Source: JAUVXJ01 sp034411995 (lineage in GTDB: Bacteria; Chloroflexota; Anaerolineae; UBA7937; B3-Chlor). From it: DNA of 64,000 nt. The notes beneath the pieces are model-generated. The model saw only the letters and a program-made list of their open reading frames with translations, did not search any database and was not told where the DNA came from. The first letter of the stretch is position 1. Every line of letters starts with the position of its first letter. The DNA lies in contig DAOUME010000007.1 of assembly GCA_034411995.1 (NCBI GenBank), positions 424,738 through 488,737 on the forward strand. Direction: 5' to 3'. A program made the position numbers and the translations under genes. Positions 54,137-63,129 of this stretch are shown piece by piece.

Positions 54137-55483
54137 ATTCCCAGGAAACTAAGCTCCGTAGAATCGGCCCTGGAGAAAGGGTTTCTGGTAGGTGTGGAGC
54201 TAAAGGGCCAGAGTCACCTCTGGCGGGTGGAGGACTCGCTGGAGGAGCTCGCCCGGTTGGCGCAGACCGCCGACATCGAGGTCGTAGGGCGTACCGTGCA
54301 GCGTATGGAGGCTCCCAACCCCGCGACCTACATAGGCAAGGGCAAGGTGGAGGAGGTTCTCACCTGGAAGAGGGAGCTGGGCTACGACGTGCTCGTCTTC
54401 GACGACGAGTTGCTGCCGCGCCAGCAGAGGAACCTGGAGCAGGAGCTGGAGGTCAAGGTCGTGGATCGCACCGCCTTGATCCTGGACATCTTCGCCCGGC
54501 ACGCGCGCACGAAGGAGGGGAAACTCCAGGTCGAGCTTGCGCAGTACGAGTACCGACTGCCAAGGCTGACACGCATGTGGACCCATCTCTCCCGACAGGC
54601 GGTAGGCGGGGTCGGGCTCAGGGGTCCTGGAGAGACCCAGTTGGAGAGTGACCGTCGGGAGATAGGGCGGCGCATCTCCGACCTGAGGGAGCAACTGGAG
54701 CAGGTCCGCGTGCATCGGCGGCAGTACCGCAGCCGCCGCAAGATGGCCGCCATCGCCGTGGTGGCTATTGTCGGCTACACCAACGCGGGCAAATCGACGC
54801 TGCTCAACGCCCTGGCCGGTTCTGACGTGGTGGTGGAAGACAAGCTGTTTGCTACCTTGGACCCCACGACCAGGCGCGTGGAGTTGCCTGACGGCAGGGC
54901 CGTTCTGTTCACGGATACTGTGGGTTTGATCAACAAGCTACCCACGCAACTTGTGGCCGCCTTTCGAGCGACGCTGGAGGAGATCAACGAGGCCGACCTG
55001 TTGCTGCACGTGGTTGACATAACTCATGCCAATGTGCAGGAGCAGAGCACGACCGTGGAGCGGGTGTTGCGGGAGCTGGGCGCGGAGGACAAGCCCGTGA
55101 TCACGGCGCTGAACAAGATAGACCTGCTAGCGGACGAGCATGGCAGCAGGGCGGGGAAAGACGTGCAGCAGGTGGGTGAAGACGAGGGAAGAGGTCTGTT
55201 GGAGCGCGTCAGCGAGATGATGAGCGAGTACCCCAACTGCGTGGCCATTTCGGCCGCAGACGGCCTGGGGTTGGACGCGTTGCTGGAAAGGGTGCAGGAG
55301 TTGCTGGAGGAGGATCTGGTGCCTGTGCTGGTCCTCTTGCCATACAGCAGCGACGGACTGGTCGGACTGATTCATCAGCGGGGGATGATCGAGCGCGAGG
55401 AGTACGGCGAGTCGGGAGTCCTGCTAGAGGCCAGGGTGCCGCAGGGACTGGTGCATCATTTCGAACGGTACCTGGTGGAGTGA
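54137..55483 (+). CDS. hflX: Ribosome-associated GTPase HflX
   Basis: 448 residues if begun at ATT 54137. The first ordinary start, GTG 54194, would remove the strand ALEKGFLVGVEL that corresponds to the first beta strand of known HflX. No ATG, GTG or TTG lies upstream in frame before it, whereas GGAGGAGGG is spaced ideally from the ATT. Domains: N-terminal HflX fold (YIGKGKVEEVL, DRTALILDIFARHARTKEGKLQVELAQ, GGVGLRGPGETQLESDRR), coiled-coil helices, and a G domain (GYTNAGKSTLLNAL, FTDTVGLI, ALNKIDLL). HflX splits stalled ribosomes. The start codon is the only doubt. Confidence 0.9.
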   Translation: MPRKLSSVESALEKGFLVGVELKGQSHLWRVEDSLEELARLAQTADIEVVGRTVQRMEAPNPATYIGKGKVEEVLTWKRELGYDVLVFDDELLPRQQRNLEQELEVKVVDRTALILDIFARHARTKEGKLQVELAQYEYRLPRLTRMWTHLSRQAVGGVGLRGPGETQLESDRREIGRRISDLREQLEQVRVHRRQYRSRRKMAAIAVVAIVGYTNAGKSTLLNALAGSDVVVEDKLFATLDPTTRRVELPDGRAVLFTDTVGLINKLPTQLVAAFRATLEEINEADLLLHVVDITHANVQEQSTTVERVLRELGAEDKPVITALNKIDLLADEHGSRAGKDVQQVGEDEGRGLLERVSEMMSEYPNCVAISAADGLGLDALLERVQELLEEDLVPVLVLLPYSSDGLVGLIHQRGMIEREEYGESGVLLEARVPQGLVHHFERYLVE

Positions 55484-55926
55484 TCATGGATAGGCAGTTG
55501 CCTGACGATAACGCAATAGTGCGACTATGGATATCGGGTCGCTGTGGTATCCAGATGTGCTCTGGGGGAGGTTCGGTGCCTGGACCCGGGGCGAGAGGCT
55601 CGGCGGTCCTGTGGGAGGTCGCTGAGGGGTCGGGGCCGCCGAGCGAGGGGACGGGAGCTGGAACGGGAAACGGATAGCGGCTCCCTGTGCTTCCATCAGC
55701 CTCGGAGGACAGCCCGCTTCATCTGGGGGTGAGACCAGCGCCCTCGCCGTGTTGGCCGGTTCTGAGCGGCAACCGGACTCGTGTGGCGGGCCCATCTCCC
55801 GGCAGGGGGCTCCGGAGAGAGCGAAGCGTATATTCACACTATAGGTGTTATGTAAATCATTATCCAGTGCAGAAGTAAATACTTGACATAAGCGGTCCGA
55901 AAGAGCCGACTGGAGCTATAGGCCTG
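55484..55926 (+). other. 443-base intergenic region, gene not identified
   Basis: No protein gene is credible: frames of 62-65 codons lack ribosome sites. The first 340 bases are very GC-rich and could fold, but I found neither RNase P, tmRNA, SRP nor a riboswitch signature. The last 90 bases become AT-rich and hold TTATGTAAAT (55848-55857) and TTGACATAAG (55883-55892), whose TTATGT/ACATAA halves form an inverted repeat. Confidence 0.5.
55848..55892. repeat. TTATGTAAAT ... TTGACATAAG motif pair
   Basis: TTATGTAAATC at 55848-55858 and, inverted, CTTATGTCAA (plus-strand TTGACATAAG, 55883-55892). Related words occur at 16310, 57188 and 59658. The spacing and AT-rich nature in a GC-rich genome suggest insertion-sequence end remnants or a binding site. 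TTGACA here has no -10 at proper distance. Confidence 0.4.
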
Positions 55927-57195
55927 ATGGAGTATTCAAGGGAAAGACGGTACTTGCGAGCGGCACTGCGCGTGGTCGTGTTGTCGTTCCTGCTGGTGAC
56001 GGTATGCGGGGTTTCCTACGGCGCTGGCTTTGCAGCCAGGTGGCTGGGGTACGAGCCGGGGGGTCTGCGTGAAGTCCCGGAGGCTGTTCTTCACCCTGTG
56101 GCGGAGGAGCCTCCTGAGTTCCAACTGTTCTGGGAGGTCTGGGGCTACGTGGAGGATGATTTCTACGGAGGAGACCTGCCCACGGATCAGGAGCTCGCCT
56201 ACGGTGCCATCCGAGGCATGCTGGGAGCCCTGGGCGATCCGTTTACCTACTTCATAGAGCCCAGTGATCACGCGGTGGAAGAGGCTCAGTTGGAGGGGCG
56301 TCACGGGGGTATAGGCGCTGAGTACGTGATGGCCGATGGCTATCTCACCGTAGTGGCGGTGTTGGAGGATTCCCCGGCTGACCGGGCTGGCTTGCTGACC
56401 GGGGATGTCATCGTCAGCGTGGACGGCACCGAGGTTCTAGGGCTTTCGCAGAACGAGGCCATCTTGCTCATACGGGGTAAGCCTGTGGGCACCGTGGCTG
56501 AGCTCGAGATCGTACGAGAGGGCGAATACGACCTGCTGACCATCAAAGCTGTCAGAGAGGAAGTGGAGGTGCCTACGGTGGTCTGGGAGCTGAAGCAGGC
56601 CCAGACCGGCTATGTGCGCATCTCATTCTTCGGGAGCCGGACCAGCGGCGAGCTGGAGCGAGCGCTGAAAGAGCTGAGGGCTGACGGGGTCACGAGCCTG
56701 ATTCTCGACCTGCGCGATAACCCGGGTGGCATGGTTACCGCCGCGGTTGACGTCGCCGGACAGTTCATAGACACCGGGGTCGTCTTCTACGAGCGGGACA
56801 CCGCGGGCCAGGACAAGGTCTTCAGTGCCAAACGGGGCGGCTTAGCGCTTGATTTACCGCTCGCCGTGCTGGTCAACCGGGGTACCGCCAGCGCTGCCGA
56901 GATCGTGGGTGGAGCGCTCCAGGATCACGGGCGAGGTCTGCTCGTAGGAGAGCGCACCTTTGGCAAAGGCTCGCTCCAGAGCATACGGGAGCTGAGCGAC
57001 AACTCCAGCATCCACGTGACCATCGCCCACTGGCTCACCCCCGACCGCCACGAGATCCAGGAAGCAGGTCTCGCGCCTGACATGGAGGTCGTTTCCTCTC
57101 AGAAAGCCCTGGATCTGGGCCAGGATCCGCAGCTCGAGGCCGCCTTGCACTACCTGGCGACCCGCACCGCTGCTGGGCCTGCGTCGGTTATGTAA
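55927..57195 (+). CDS. Carboxyl-terminal processing protease, S41 family (first copy)
   Basis: 422 residues. N-terminal membrane helix (about 12-35), helical region, PDZ domain (GIGAEYVMADGYLTVVAVLEDSPADRAGLLTGDVIVSVDG) and the S41 protease core: SLILDLRDNPGG, nucleophile Ser in NRGTASAAEIVGGAL, and the Lys of GERTFGKGSLQ. CtpA-type enzymes cut the C-termini of exported proteins. The stop codon lies inside a TTATGTAAAT word repeated 1.3 kb upstream. A homologous gene follows 20 bases later. Confidence 0.93.
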   Translation: MEYSRERRYLRAALRVVVLSFLLVTVCGVSYGAGFAARWLGYEPGGLREVPEAVLHPVAEEPPEFQLFWEVWGYVEDDFYGGDLPTDQELAYGAIRGMLGALGDPFTYFIEPSDHAVEEAQLEGRHGGIGAEYVMADGYLTVVAVLEDSPADRAGLLTGDVIVSVDGTEVLGLSQNEAILLIRGKPVGTVAELEIVREGEYDLLTIKAVREEVEVPTVVWELKQAQTGYVRISFFGSRTSGELERALKELRADGVTSLILDLRDNPGGMVTAAVDVAGQFIDTGVVFYERDTAGQDKVFSAKRGGLALDLPLAVLVNRGTASAAEIVGGALQDHGRGLLVGERTFGKGSLQSIRELSDNSSIHVTIAHWLTPDRHEIQEAGLAPDMEVVSSQKALDLGQDPQLEAALHYLATRTAAGPASVM

Positions 57196-57197
57196 AT
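57188..57197 (+). repeat. TTATGTAAAT motif over the stop of the first S41 gene
   Basis: The same 10-base word as at 55848-55857, so the first S41 gene and its upstream region are bracketed by direct copies. Confidence 0.35.
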
Positions 57198-57215
57198 AAG
57201 CAGGGATGGAGTCCG

Positions 57216-58403
57216 ATGCGAAATCTGGTGCGCATTCTGTTCATCATTCTCATCTCGGCCTGCCTCACCTCTGGGGCGTACCTGGGGGGGTACGGCTGCG
57301 CTGCTCTTCTACACCCTACCCCACAACCAGAGGCATCGCTGGACGCTGAGGGGCAGTTCAGGGTCTTCTGGGAGGCCTGGCGCGTCGTGCAGGAGGAGTT
57401 CTACGGGGGTCCTGTCGAGGCCTCAGAGCTGACCTATGGCGCGACCAGGGGTGCCGTCGCCACCCTGGGGGATCCCTTTACCTGGTTTGCCGATCCGGAA
57501 GAAGCCGAACAGATCAGAGAGGCTGCCAGCGGACGCTACTCCGGTATTGGGGCCGTGGTGAATGAGAACGAGGCGGGCAACGTGATCATCGTCCGTCCTT
57601 TTAGAGGCGGTCCGGCAGATCTGGGTGGACTGCTGCCTGGCGACGTCGTGCTGGAGGTGGACGGAACAGGGACGCGAGATCTGACCCTGGAGCAGTCAGT
57701 ACAGCTCATTCGGGGTCCCGCGGGGACCACGGTCCGTCTGCTCGTGCAGCGGGCCGGGCTGGACGAGCCCTTCGAGGCGGAGATCGTGCGGGCGGACATC
57801 GAGATTCCCTCCGTGGAGTACAAGATGCTGGACGAGGGAGTGGCCTACCTGAAATTGAATGATTTCCGAGGGCAGGCAGCCGAGCAGCTACACGCTGCGC
57901 TGGCAGAGCTTCTGGCCCAGGAGCCGGCAGGGCTCATCCTCGATTTGCGGGACAACCCAGGTGGCCTGTTCACCTCATCGATCGAGGTCGCCAGTGAGTT
58001 CATCGAGGAAGGTGTGATCGCTGTGGAGAAAGGCAGCCATGGCCTAGACGAAACGCACATGGCGCTGGGTGGCGGCTTGGCCACGGAGATCCCCCTCGCC
58101 GTCCTCATCAACGAGGGGAGCGCCAGCGCGTCAGAGATCGTGGCCGGTGCCATCCGAGACCACGGCCGTGGCGTCTTGATCGGAGAGACCACCCTCGGAA
58201 AGGGCGCCGTGCAGAACCCGGTGGATCTCAGCGACGGGTCTCACCTGAGGCTCACCGTCGCCTACTGGTTCCCTCCCGAAGGCCAGCTCATCCAGGGAGA
58301 GGGTATCGCGCCCGATGTCGAGGTGCCTCTCACCGACGAGGATCTGGCCGAGGGTCGCGATCCGCAGTTGGAGCAGGCGGTCACCTACTTGCTCGGGCGG
58401 TGA
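57216..58403 (+). CDS. Carboxyl-terminal processing protease, S41 family (second copy)
   Basis: 395 residues, same plan as the preceding gene: membrane helix (about 5-27), PDZ (GIGAVVNENEAGNVIIVRPFRGGPADLGGLLPGDVVLEVDG), protease core with ILDLRDNPGG, Ser in NEGSASASEIVAGAI and Lys in GETTLGKGAVQ. The sequences have diverged well beyond a recent duplication, so different substrates are likely. Its stop overlaps a possible smpB GTG start, so translation is coupled to smpB. Confidence 0.93.
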   Translation: MRNLVRILFIILISACLTSGAYLGGYGCAALLHPTPQPEASLDAEGQFRVFWEAWRVVQEEFYGGPVEASELTYGATRGAVATLGDPFTWFADPEEAEQIREAASGRYSGIGAVVNENEAGNVIIVRPFRGGPADLGGLLPGDVVLEVDGTGTRDLTLEQSVQLIRGPAGTTVRLLVQRAGLDEPFEAEIVRADIEIPSVEYKMLDEGVAYLKLNDFRGQAAEQLHAALAELLAQEPAGLILDLRDNPGGLFTSSIEVASEFIEEGVIAVEKGSHGLDETHMALGGGLATEIPLAVLINEGSASASEIVAGAIRDHGRGVLIGETTLGKGAVQNPVDLSDGSHLRLTVAYWFPPEGQLIQGEGIAPDVEVPLTDEDLAEGRDPQLEQAVTYLLGR

Positions 58404-58408
58404 AACAA

Positions 58409-58861
58409 ATGGGAGACAAGACTCTCGTCTCCAACAGGCGGGCTCGGCGTGAGTACTTCATCGAAGAGACTTGCGAAGCTGGGCTCGTCTTGAAGGGTTC
58501 CGAGATCAAGTCCATACGTGCCGGGCGGGCCAACCTGCAGGATAGCTACGTGACGATCAGGGACGGCGAAGCCTGGCTGGTCAACTCTCACGTATCGCCC
58601 TACAAGCAGGCCAGCATCGAGAACCACGAACCCAAGAGAGATCGGAAGCTCCTGCTCAACCGCCGCGAGATCAGCCGGCTGCTGGGCAAGGTTCAAGCCA
58701 AGGGCTACACGATCATTCCCCTGCGGTTGTATCTGAAGGGCAATCGCGCCAAGGTGGAAATCGCGCTGGCCAGGGGCAAGAAGCTCTACGACAAGCGTGC
58801 CGACCTGGCCAAGCGACAGGCGCAGCGGGACATGGAGAGGGCGATGCGGAGATCCAGGTAG
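58409..58861 (+). CDS. smpB: SsrA-binding protein SmpB
   Basis: 150 residues from ATG 58409 (GGTGA six bases upstream); GTG 58400, overlapping the previous stop, would add three residues. Signature parts: LVSNRRARREYFIEETCEAGLVLKGSEIKSIRAGRANL, then HVSPYKQAS, KLLLNRREI, and the basic tail KKLYDKRADLAKRQAQRDMERAMR that enters the mRNA channel. SmpB delivers tmRNA to stalled ribosomes; tagged products go to ClpXP (genes at 3.8-5.6 kb). No tmRNA gene was seen nearby. Confidence 0.96.
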   Translation: MGDKTLVSNRRARREYFIEETCEAGLVLKGSEIKSIRAGRANLQDSYVTIRDGEAWLVNSHVSPYKQASIENHEPKRDRKLLLNRREISRLLGKVQAKGYTIIPLRLYLKGNRAKVEIALARGKKLYDKRADLAKRQAQRDMERAMRRSR

Positions 58862-59022
58862 CCCTGAGCCGGGGCCTCCCGCCACAACAGGGACATGCTG
58901 CGGGGGCTCATCGGGGGGCGGAAGGGGCTTGGTGGGCACGAATCTGACCAGCGAACCGTCGGTCAACGGCTATCGGGTCACCGTCCCCGAGCCCCTGAGT
59001 ATGTGTGGCGTGAGAAGCGGCC

Positions 59023-59592
59023 TCAGCCCGCTTGCGCGGCGCCCGGGGGCATCTTTGCCACGGCCAGATACGGAAGGTTCCGGTACTCTTGCTGGTAGTC
59101 GAGCCCATAGCCGACGACGAAGACATCAGCGAGATCGAAGCCGACGTAGTCGAGAGGCAGATCCACCGCGCGCCTGGCTGGCTTGTTGAAGAGCGTACAC
59201 ACCTTGAGGCTGGCGGGAGCTCTGTTCCGGAGATGCGCCAGCAGGTACTCCATGGTGAGGCCGCTGTCGATGATGTCCTCCACCAGAAGCACGTGCTGGC
59301 CCACGATGCTCAGGTCCAGGTCCTTGAGTACCCGCACCGCGGCAACGTCCTCTCTCTCCGGGTGGTACTTGTTGATGGACATGTAGTCGGTGGTCACGCG
59401 AATGGAGATGGCGCGGATGAGGTCCGCCATGAAGGGCGTGACCCCCTTCAGGATCCCGATGAGGCGAGGTTCCAGTCCGGCGTAGTCCCTGGAAACCTCG
59501 GCGCCGAGCTCCTCTACGCGGTGCCGAATCTCTTCGGCGGAGATGAGGATCTCTCCAACCTCGACCTCAGGTAGCCAATCACGTCCCTTCAT
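59023..59592 (-). CDS. hpt: Hypoxanthine phosphoribosyltransferase
   Basis: 189 residues, type I phosphoribosyltransferase. VLLVEDIIDSGLTMEYLLAHL is the PRPP loop; EVGEILISAEEIRHRVEELGAEVSRDY at the start and DYVGFDLADVFVVGYGLDYQQEYRNLPYLAV at the end are typical Hpt. It salvages hypoxanthine or guanine to IMP or GMP. It ends the minus-strand mobA-hydroxylase-mobB-hpt series, 92 bases after mobB. Confidence 0.94.
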   Translation of the reverse strand: MKGRDWLPEVEVGEILISAEEIRHRVEELGAEVSRDYAGLEPRLIGILKGVTPFMADLIRAISIRVTTDYMSINKYHPEREDVAAVRVLKDLDLSIVGQHVLLVEDIIDSGLTMEYLLAHLRNRAPASLKVCTLFNKPARRAVDLPLDYVGFDLADVFVVGYGLDYQQEYRNLPYLAVAKMPPGAAQAG

Positions 59593-59657
59593 GAGGCGTT
59601 CTCTCCCGTCAATCCGCTGGTGTACAGCCAGCGCGGGCTCGCGGCGTGGGTTGGGAC

Positions 59658-59668
59658 CTTATGTAAAG
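59658..59668 (+). repeat. CTTATGTAAAG motif between mobB and hpt
   Basis: Fourth occurrence of the TTATGTAAA word, in the 92-base gap of an otherwise compact minus-strand group. Confidence 0.3.
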
Positions 59669-59684
59669 CAGCAGTCACCACTCC

Positions 59685-60185
59685 TCAGTCCTGACCCAGG
59701 AATCGTCTGACCAGGAGGTTCGCTACCTCCTCAGCGTCGTCCAGGCCAAAGTGTGGCACCGCTAAGTCGAAGGTCTGATCAGTGACGATGGCGATCAGGT
59801 CCTCAGGGGGCGAAACCAGCTCCTGGCTTCTCTCCCGCCGTGAGACCTCGATCTTCTTCTTCGGGCCCCGCTTGTAGCCCTCAGTAATCACCAGATCCAC
59901 GTCCTGTAGATAGGCGCTCACCACGGCGTCGAGCGCCATTTCCTCTTCCAGGTGCTTGATCACAGCTATCCTGCTCGGTGACGAGAGAACCACGGTATCG
60001 CTGCCGGCCTTGGCGTGCCTCCACGAGTCCTTGCCCGGTCGATCTATCTCAAAGCCGTGCGGCTGGTGCTTGACCACCCCCACCTTCACGCCACGGCCCT
60101 TCAGCACAGCGATCAACTTCTCCAGAAAGACGGTCTTCCCCGAGCCTGACTTCCCGACCAGGGATATCACGGGCGGCAGTTTCAC
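59685..60185 (-). CDS. mobB: Molybdopterin-guanine dinucleotide biosynthesis protein MobB
   Basis: 166 residues from GTG 60185. P-loop GKSGSGKTVFLEKLI, then VGVVKHQPHGFEIDRPGKDSWRHAKAGSDTVVLSS and LVITEGYKRGPKKKIEV, the standard MobB motifs. It is a GTP-binding accessory protein of MobA in attaching GMP to molybdopterin. It lies 69 bases after the molybdenum hydroxylase gene. Confidence 0.93.
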   Translation of the reverse strand: MKLPPVISLVGKSGSGKTVFLEKLIAVLKGRGVKVGVVKHQPHGFEIDRPGKDSWRHAKAGSDTVVLSSPSRIAVIKHLEEEMALDAVVSAYLQDVDLVITEGYKRGPKKKIEVSRRERSQELVSPPEDLIAIVTDQTFDLAVPHFGLDDAEEVANLLVRRFLGQD

Positions 60186-60254
60186 CGTCGAGTTCCCCCC
60201 TCTTCTGTGGTGATGCCCACGCTGGCCAGGGGTCGCCAGCCCGTTGGGCGGCCC

Positions 60255-63008
60255 TCACTGGTTTTCAAGCCTGGACCCTTCCTTGAGACCAGAGAGTATC
60301 ACCTCCGGGGTCGCCGGTAGAGAGAAGATGCGGACGCCGACGGCGTCGTAGATGGCGTTGGTGATGGCCGGGGCCGTCGGAATGGAGGTTATCTCCCCTA
60401 CCCCCTTGGCTCCGTAAGGGCCGTCGGAGGTGGGGTGCTCCACGACGATGGCCGTCATGTGGGGCATCTCTCCGAACGTCGGGATCCTATACCTGGTCAG
60501 CGTTGTCTTCTCCGGAACGCCTTTCCGCAAGGTGAAGTCCTCCATGAGGGCGAAGCCCAGACCCATGAGAATCCCGCCCTCCACCTGCCCTTCTAGGGCG
60601 ATGGGATTCACGGCTGTGCCCACGTCATGCGCGGCGATAACCCGCAGGACCTTCACGTGCCCTGAGTTTATGTCAACTTCCACCTCGGCGGCCTGAGTAG
60701 CGTACCCGTAGGCGAAGTGGGTGTCGCCCTTCTCTCCCAGAGGGACGGTCTTAGGGGGCGTATAGACTTCGCGGGCGGTGGTGGAAAGGCCCTCCCTCCT
60801 GGCCAGTCTGATCGCCTCGGTGAGCGACATCTCTTTGCCGCCGCTCCCTGTGACCCACCCTCTGGCAAAGACGAGATCGTCAGGCGCAGTGTTCAGCTCC
60901 TCGCTCACGGCCTGTCTCAGGATATCCTTGAGCTTCTGCGCTGCCAGGCGAGCTGCGTTGCCGGAGATGTAGCTCTGGCGCGAGGCGGTGGTTGCTCCAC
61001 CGTCTGGGGTGAGGTCCGTATCGCCGACCAGCACCTCTATTCTGTCGTATTCCACGCCCAGTTCCTGGGCCACGATCTGTGCCAGAACGCTCACGATGCC
61101 CTGGCCGACCTCCGCAGCGCCCGCACGCACCTGGGCACGACCATCGTCGAGCAGTTCCACTTCCACCCCGGCGCTGTCTGCCACCCCGCCTCCCAGTCCC
61201 ACGTTCTTGTAAGCACAGGCTACGCCCCACCCTCTGCGGAGGTCTGGCGATGGCAGCGTCGTTTCGCCCAGGGCTCCCCTGGCGTCCTCAACACGCTCTA
61301 AGGTCTCCAGCAGCCCTACGCTTTCCCGCAGCTCCTGCCCCGTAACGGTAACCGAGCCCACCCGCAGGGCGTTCTTCCGCCGCAGATCCCACGGTGACAC
61401 GCCCAATCTCTCAGCCAGGATATCCATTTGCGTCTCTGCTGCAAAGTGAGCCTGTGGAGCGCCAAAGCCCCGGTAGGCCCCGGCTGGCGGATTGTTGGTG
61501 TACATGGCGTAGCAGTCCACCCTGGCGTGAGGGACCTGGTACGGTCCCAGGGAGTGGGTCGCGGCCCTGGTCATCACGTGGGGCCCCAGAGAGGCGTATG
61601 CTCCACTGTCCCCCACAATGAACGCCTCCGCCGCCACCAGGCGACCGTCCTTCTTGGCTCCCGTCCTGAGTCTGATCAGGCATTCGTGCCGCTTGGGGTG
61701 GGCGGTCATCGACTCCTCACGGGTATAGACCAGCTTGACGGGGCGCCCCGTGATCCTGGCCAGCAAAGCAACGTGAATCTGCCCTGCGATGTCCTCCTTG
61801 CCGCCGAAGGCTCCCCCGATCTTGGTTTGGATGACCCTCACCTCGTCTTCAGGGAGGGCGAGAGAGGCAGCGATCTGCGCTCGGTCGGAGAACGGAATCT
61901 GGGAGCCCACGTACACCACCACCCTGCCCTGGTCGTCGATCAGCCCCACGGCGGCTTCCGGCTCCAGGAAGGCGTGGTCGCCTCGAGGAGTCCTGTACTC
62001 GTTCTCCACGATGACGTCTGCCTGGGCGAAGCCCTCCTCCACGTCTCCCCGGTCTAGCTGTATGTGCTCGAGAACGTTGCCGGTCTCGTGAACCAGGGTC
62101 GCCCCCTCCGCCAGGGCCTCCTCCGCCGACGCGACCACTGGCAAGGGCTCGTACCTGACTTTGATCAGTCCAACTGCCTGTGCAGCGGTCTCTTCGGAGT
62201 CTGCGGCCACCGCGGCGATGGCATCTCCCACGCAGCGCACCTTGTCGTAGGCCAGCACCGGCCAATCCTGTCTGGCGAGGCCGTGGTTCCTGGCGCCCGG
62301 TACCTCCTCGGCGGTGATCACCGCGGCTACGCCTGGCAGCGCTCTGGCTTCGGACGTGTCGATGCCCAGGATCATGGCGTGAGGGTATTCGCTGCGCAGC
62401 ACTTTGGCGTACAGCATATCGTCGAAGTAGAGGTCGCCGGCGTAGACCGCCTCGCCAGTCACCTTCGATCGTGCATCAGGGCGGGGCTGGCCATGACCTA
62501 CTACTCCCGTAGCTGGACCCTGCCGTTCGGGCCTGGTCGGACGTGTGCCCGCGGCTCGCTCCACCGCCTCCACGATCTTGGCGTATCCGGTACAACGGCA
62601 CAGGTTGCCGCTCAACGCCTCGACGATCTCCTTACTGGAGGGTCGTGGGTTCTGGTCGAGGAGGGCCTTCGCCGCCATGATCATTCCCGGGGTGCAGTAG
62701 CCGCACTGTACGGCGCCTGTGTCGATGAAAGCCTGCTGAAGAGGGTGTAGGACGTTGGTATCGGCCACGCCTTCGATGGTCTGCACTTGCTTGCCATCGG
62801 CCCGCCTGGCTGGATAGACGCACGATCTGACGGCTTCTCCGTCCACGATCACCGTGCACGCCCCACAGGCGTTGTGTCCACAGCCCTTCTTCGTGCCCGC
62901 GAGACGCAGCTGATCTCTCAGCACATCGAGCAGCGTGGTGCGCGGTGCAATCTCGACTTTGTGGAATTCGCCGTTGACCCACAACCCTATGCTTTTCTGC
63001 TGCGACAT
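60255..63008 (-). CDS. Molybdenum hydroxylase, fused 2Fe-2S and Mo subunits (Mop/xanthine dehydrogenase family)
   Basis: 917 residues from ATG 63008, with GGGAGG upstream; the frame continues 61 codons further but that part is unlike the family. N-terminal plant-type ferredoxin (KKGCGHNACGACTVIVDGEAVRSC), then the second cluster (QCGYCTPGM and NLCRCTGY), a linker near 160-185, and the full molybdopterin-binding part with RGFGAPQAHFAAE and the catalytic Glu in YGAKGVGEI. There is no FAD domain, as in Desulfovibrio aldehyde oxidoreductase (Mop), which is of like length. Substrate could be an aldehyde, purine or nicotinate. It lies between mobA and mobB. Confidence 0.9.
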   Translation of the reverse strand: MSQQKSIGLWVNGEFHKVEIAPRTTLLDVLRDQLRLAGTKKGCGHNACGACTVIVDGEAVRSCVYPARRADGKQVQTIEGVADTNVLHPLQQAFIDTGAVQCGYCTPGMIMAAKALLDQNPRPSSKEIVEALSGNLCRCTGYAKIVEAVERAAGTRPTRPERQGPATGVVGHGQPRPDARSKVTGEAVYAGDLYFDDMLYAKVLRSEYPHAMILGIDTSEARALPGVAAVITAEEVPGARNHGLARQDWPVLAYDKVRCVGDAIAAVAADSEETAAQAVGLIKVRYEPLPVVASAEEALAEGATLVHETGNVLEHIQLDRGDVEEGFAQADVIVENEYRTPRGDHAFLEPEAAVGLIDDQGRVVVYVGSQIPFSDRAQIAASLALPEDEVRVIQTKIGGAFGGKEDIAGQIHVALLARITGRPVKLVYTREESMTAHPKRHECLIRLRTGAKKDGRLVAAEAFIVGDSGAYASLGPHVMTRAATHSLGPYQVPHARVDCYAMYTNNPPAGAYRGFGAPQAHFAAETQMDILAERLGVSPWDLRRKNALRVGSVTVTGQELRESVGLLETLERVEDARGALGETTLPSPDLRRGWGVACAYKNVGLGGGVADSAGVEVELLDDGRAQVRAGAAEVGQGIVSVLAQIVAQELGVEYDRIEVLVGDTDLTPDGGATTASRQSYISGNAARLAAQKLKDILRQAVSEELNTAPDDLVFARGWVTGSGGKEMSLTEAIRLARREGLSTTAREVYTPPKTVPLGEKGDTHFAYGYATQAAEVEVDINSGHVKVLRVIAAHDVGTAVNPIALEGQVEGGILMGLGFALMEDFTLRKGVPEKTTLTRYRIPTFGEMPHMTAIVVEHPTSDGPYGAKGVGEITSIPTAPAITNAIYDAVGVRIFSLPATPEVILSGLKEGSRLENQ

Positions 63009-63129
63009 GCCCCTGATACCTCCCTTGCTCGCGCGCCCCCCTGGGCACACCAGAACGCCCCGAGGAACATGCACCAGTCGTGCCCATGGGGGTCCGGTGT
63101 GACCAGCCTCAGCGGCTGGAGGCGCCAGG

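Noticed and set aside
55883..55911. Promoter TTGACA at 55883 for the first S41 gene
   Set aside because: No -10 element occurs at 16-18 bases; the hexamer is part of a repeat word.
55484..55926. RNase P RNA, tmRNA or SRP RNA in the gap before the S41 genes
   Set aside because: None of the conserved core words of these RNAs could be found on either strand.
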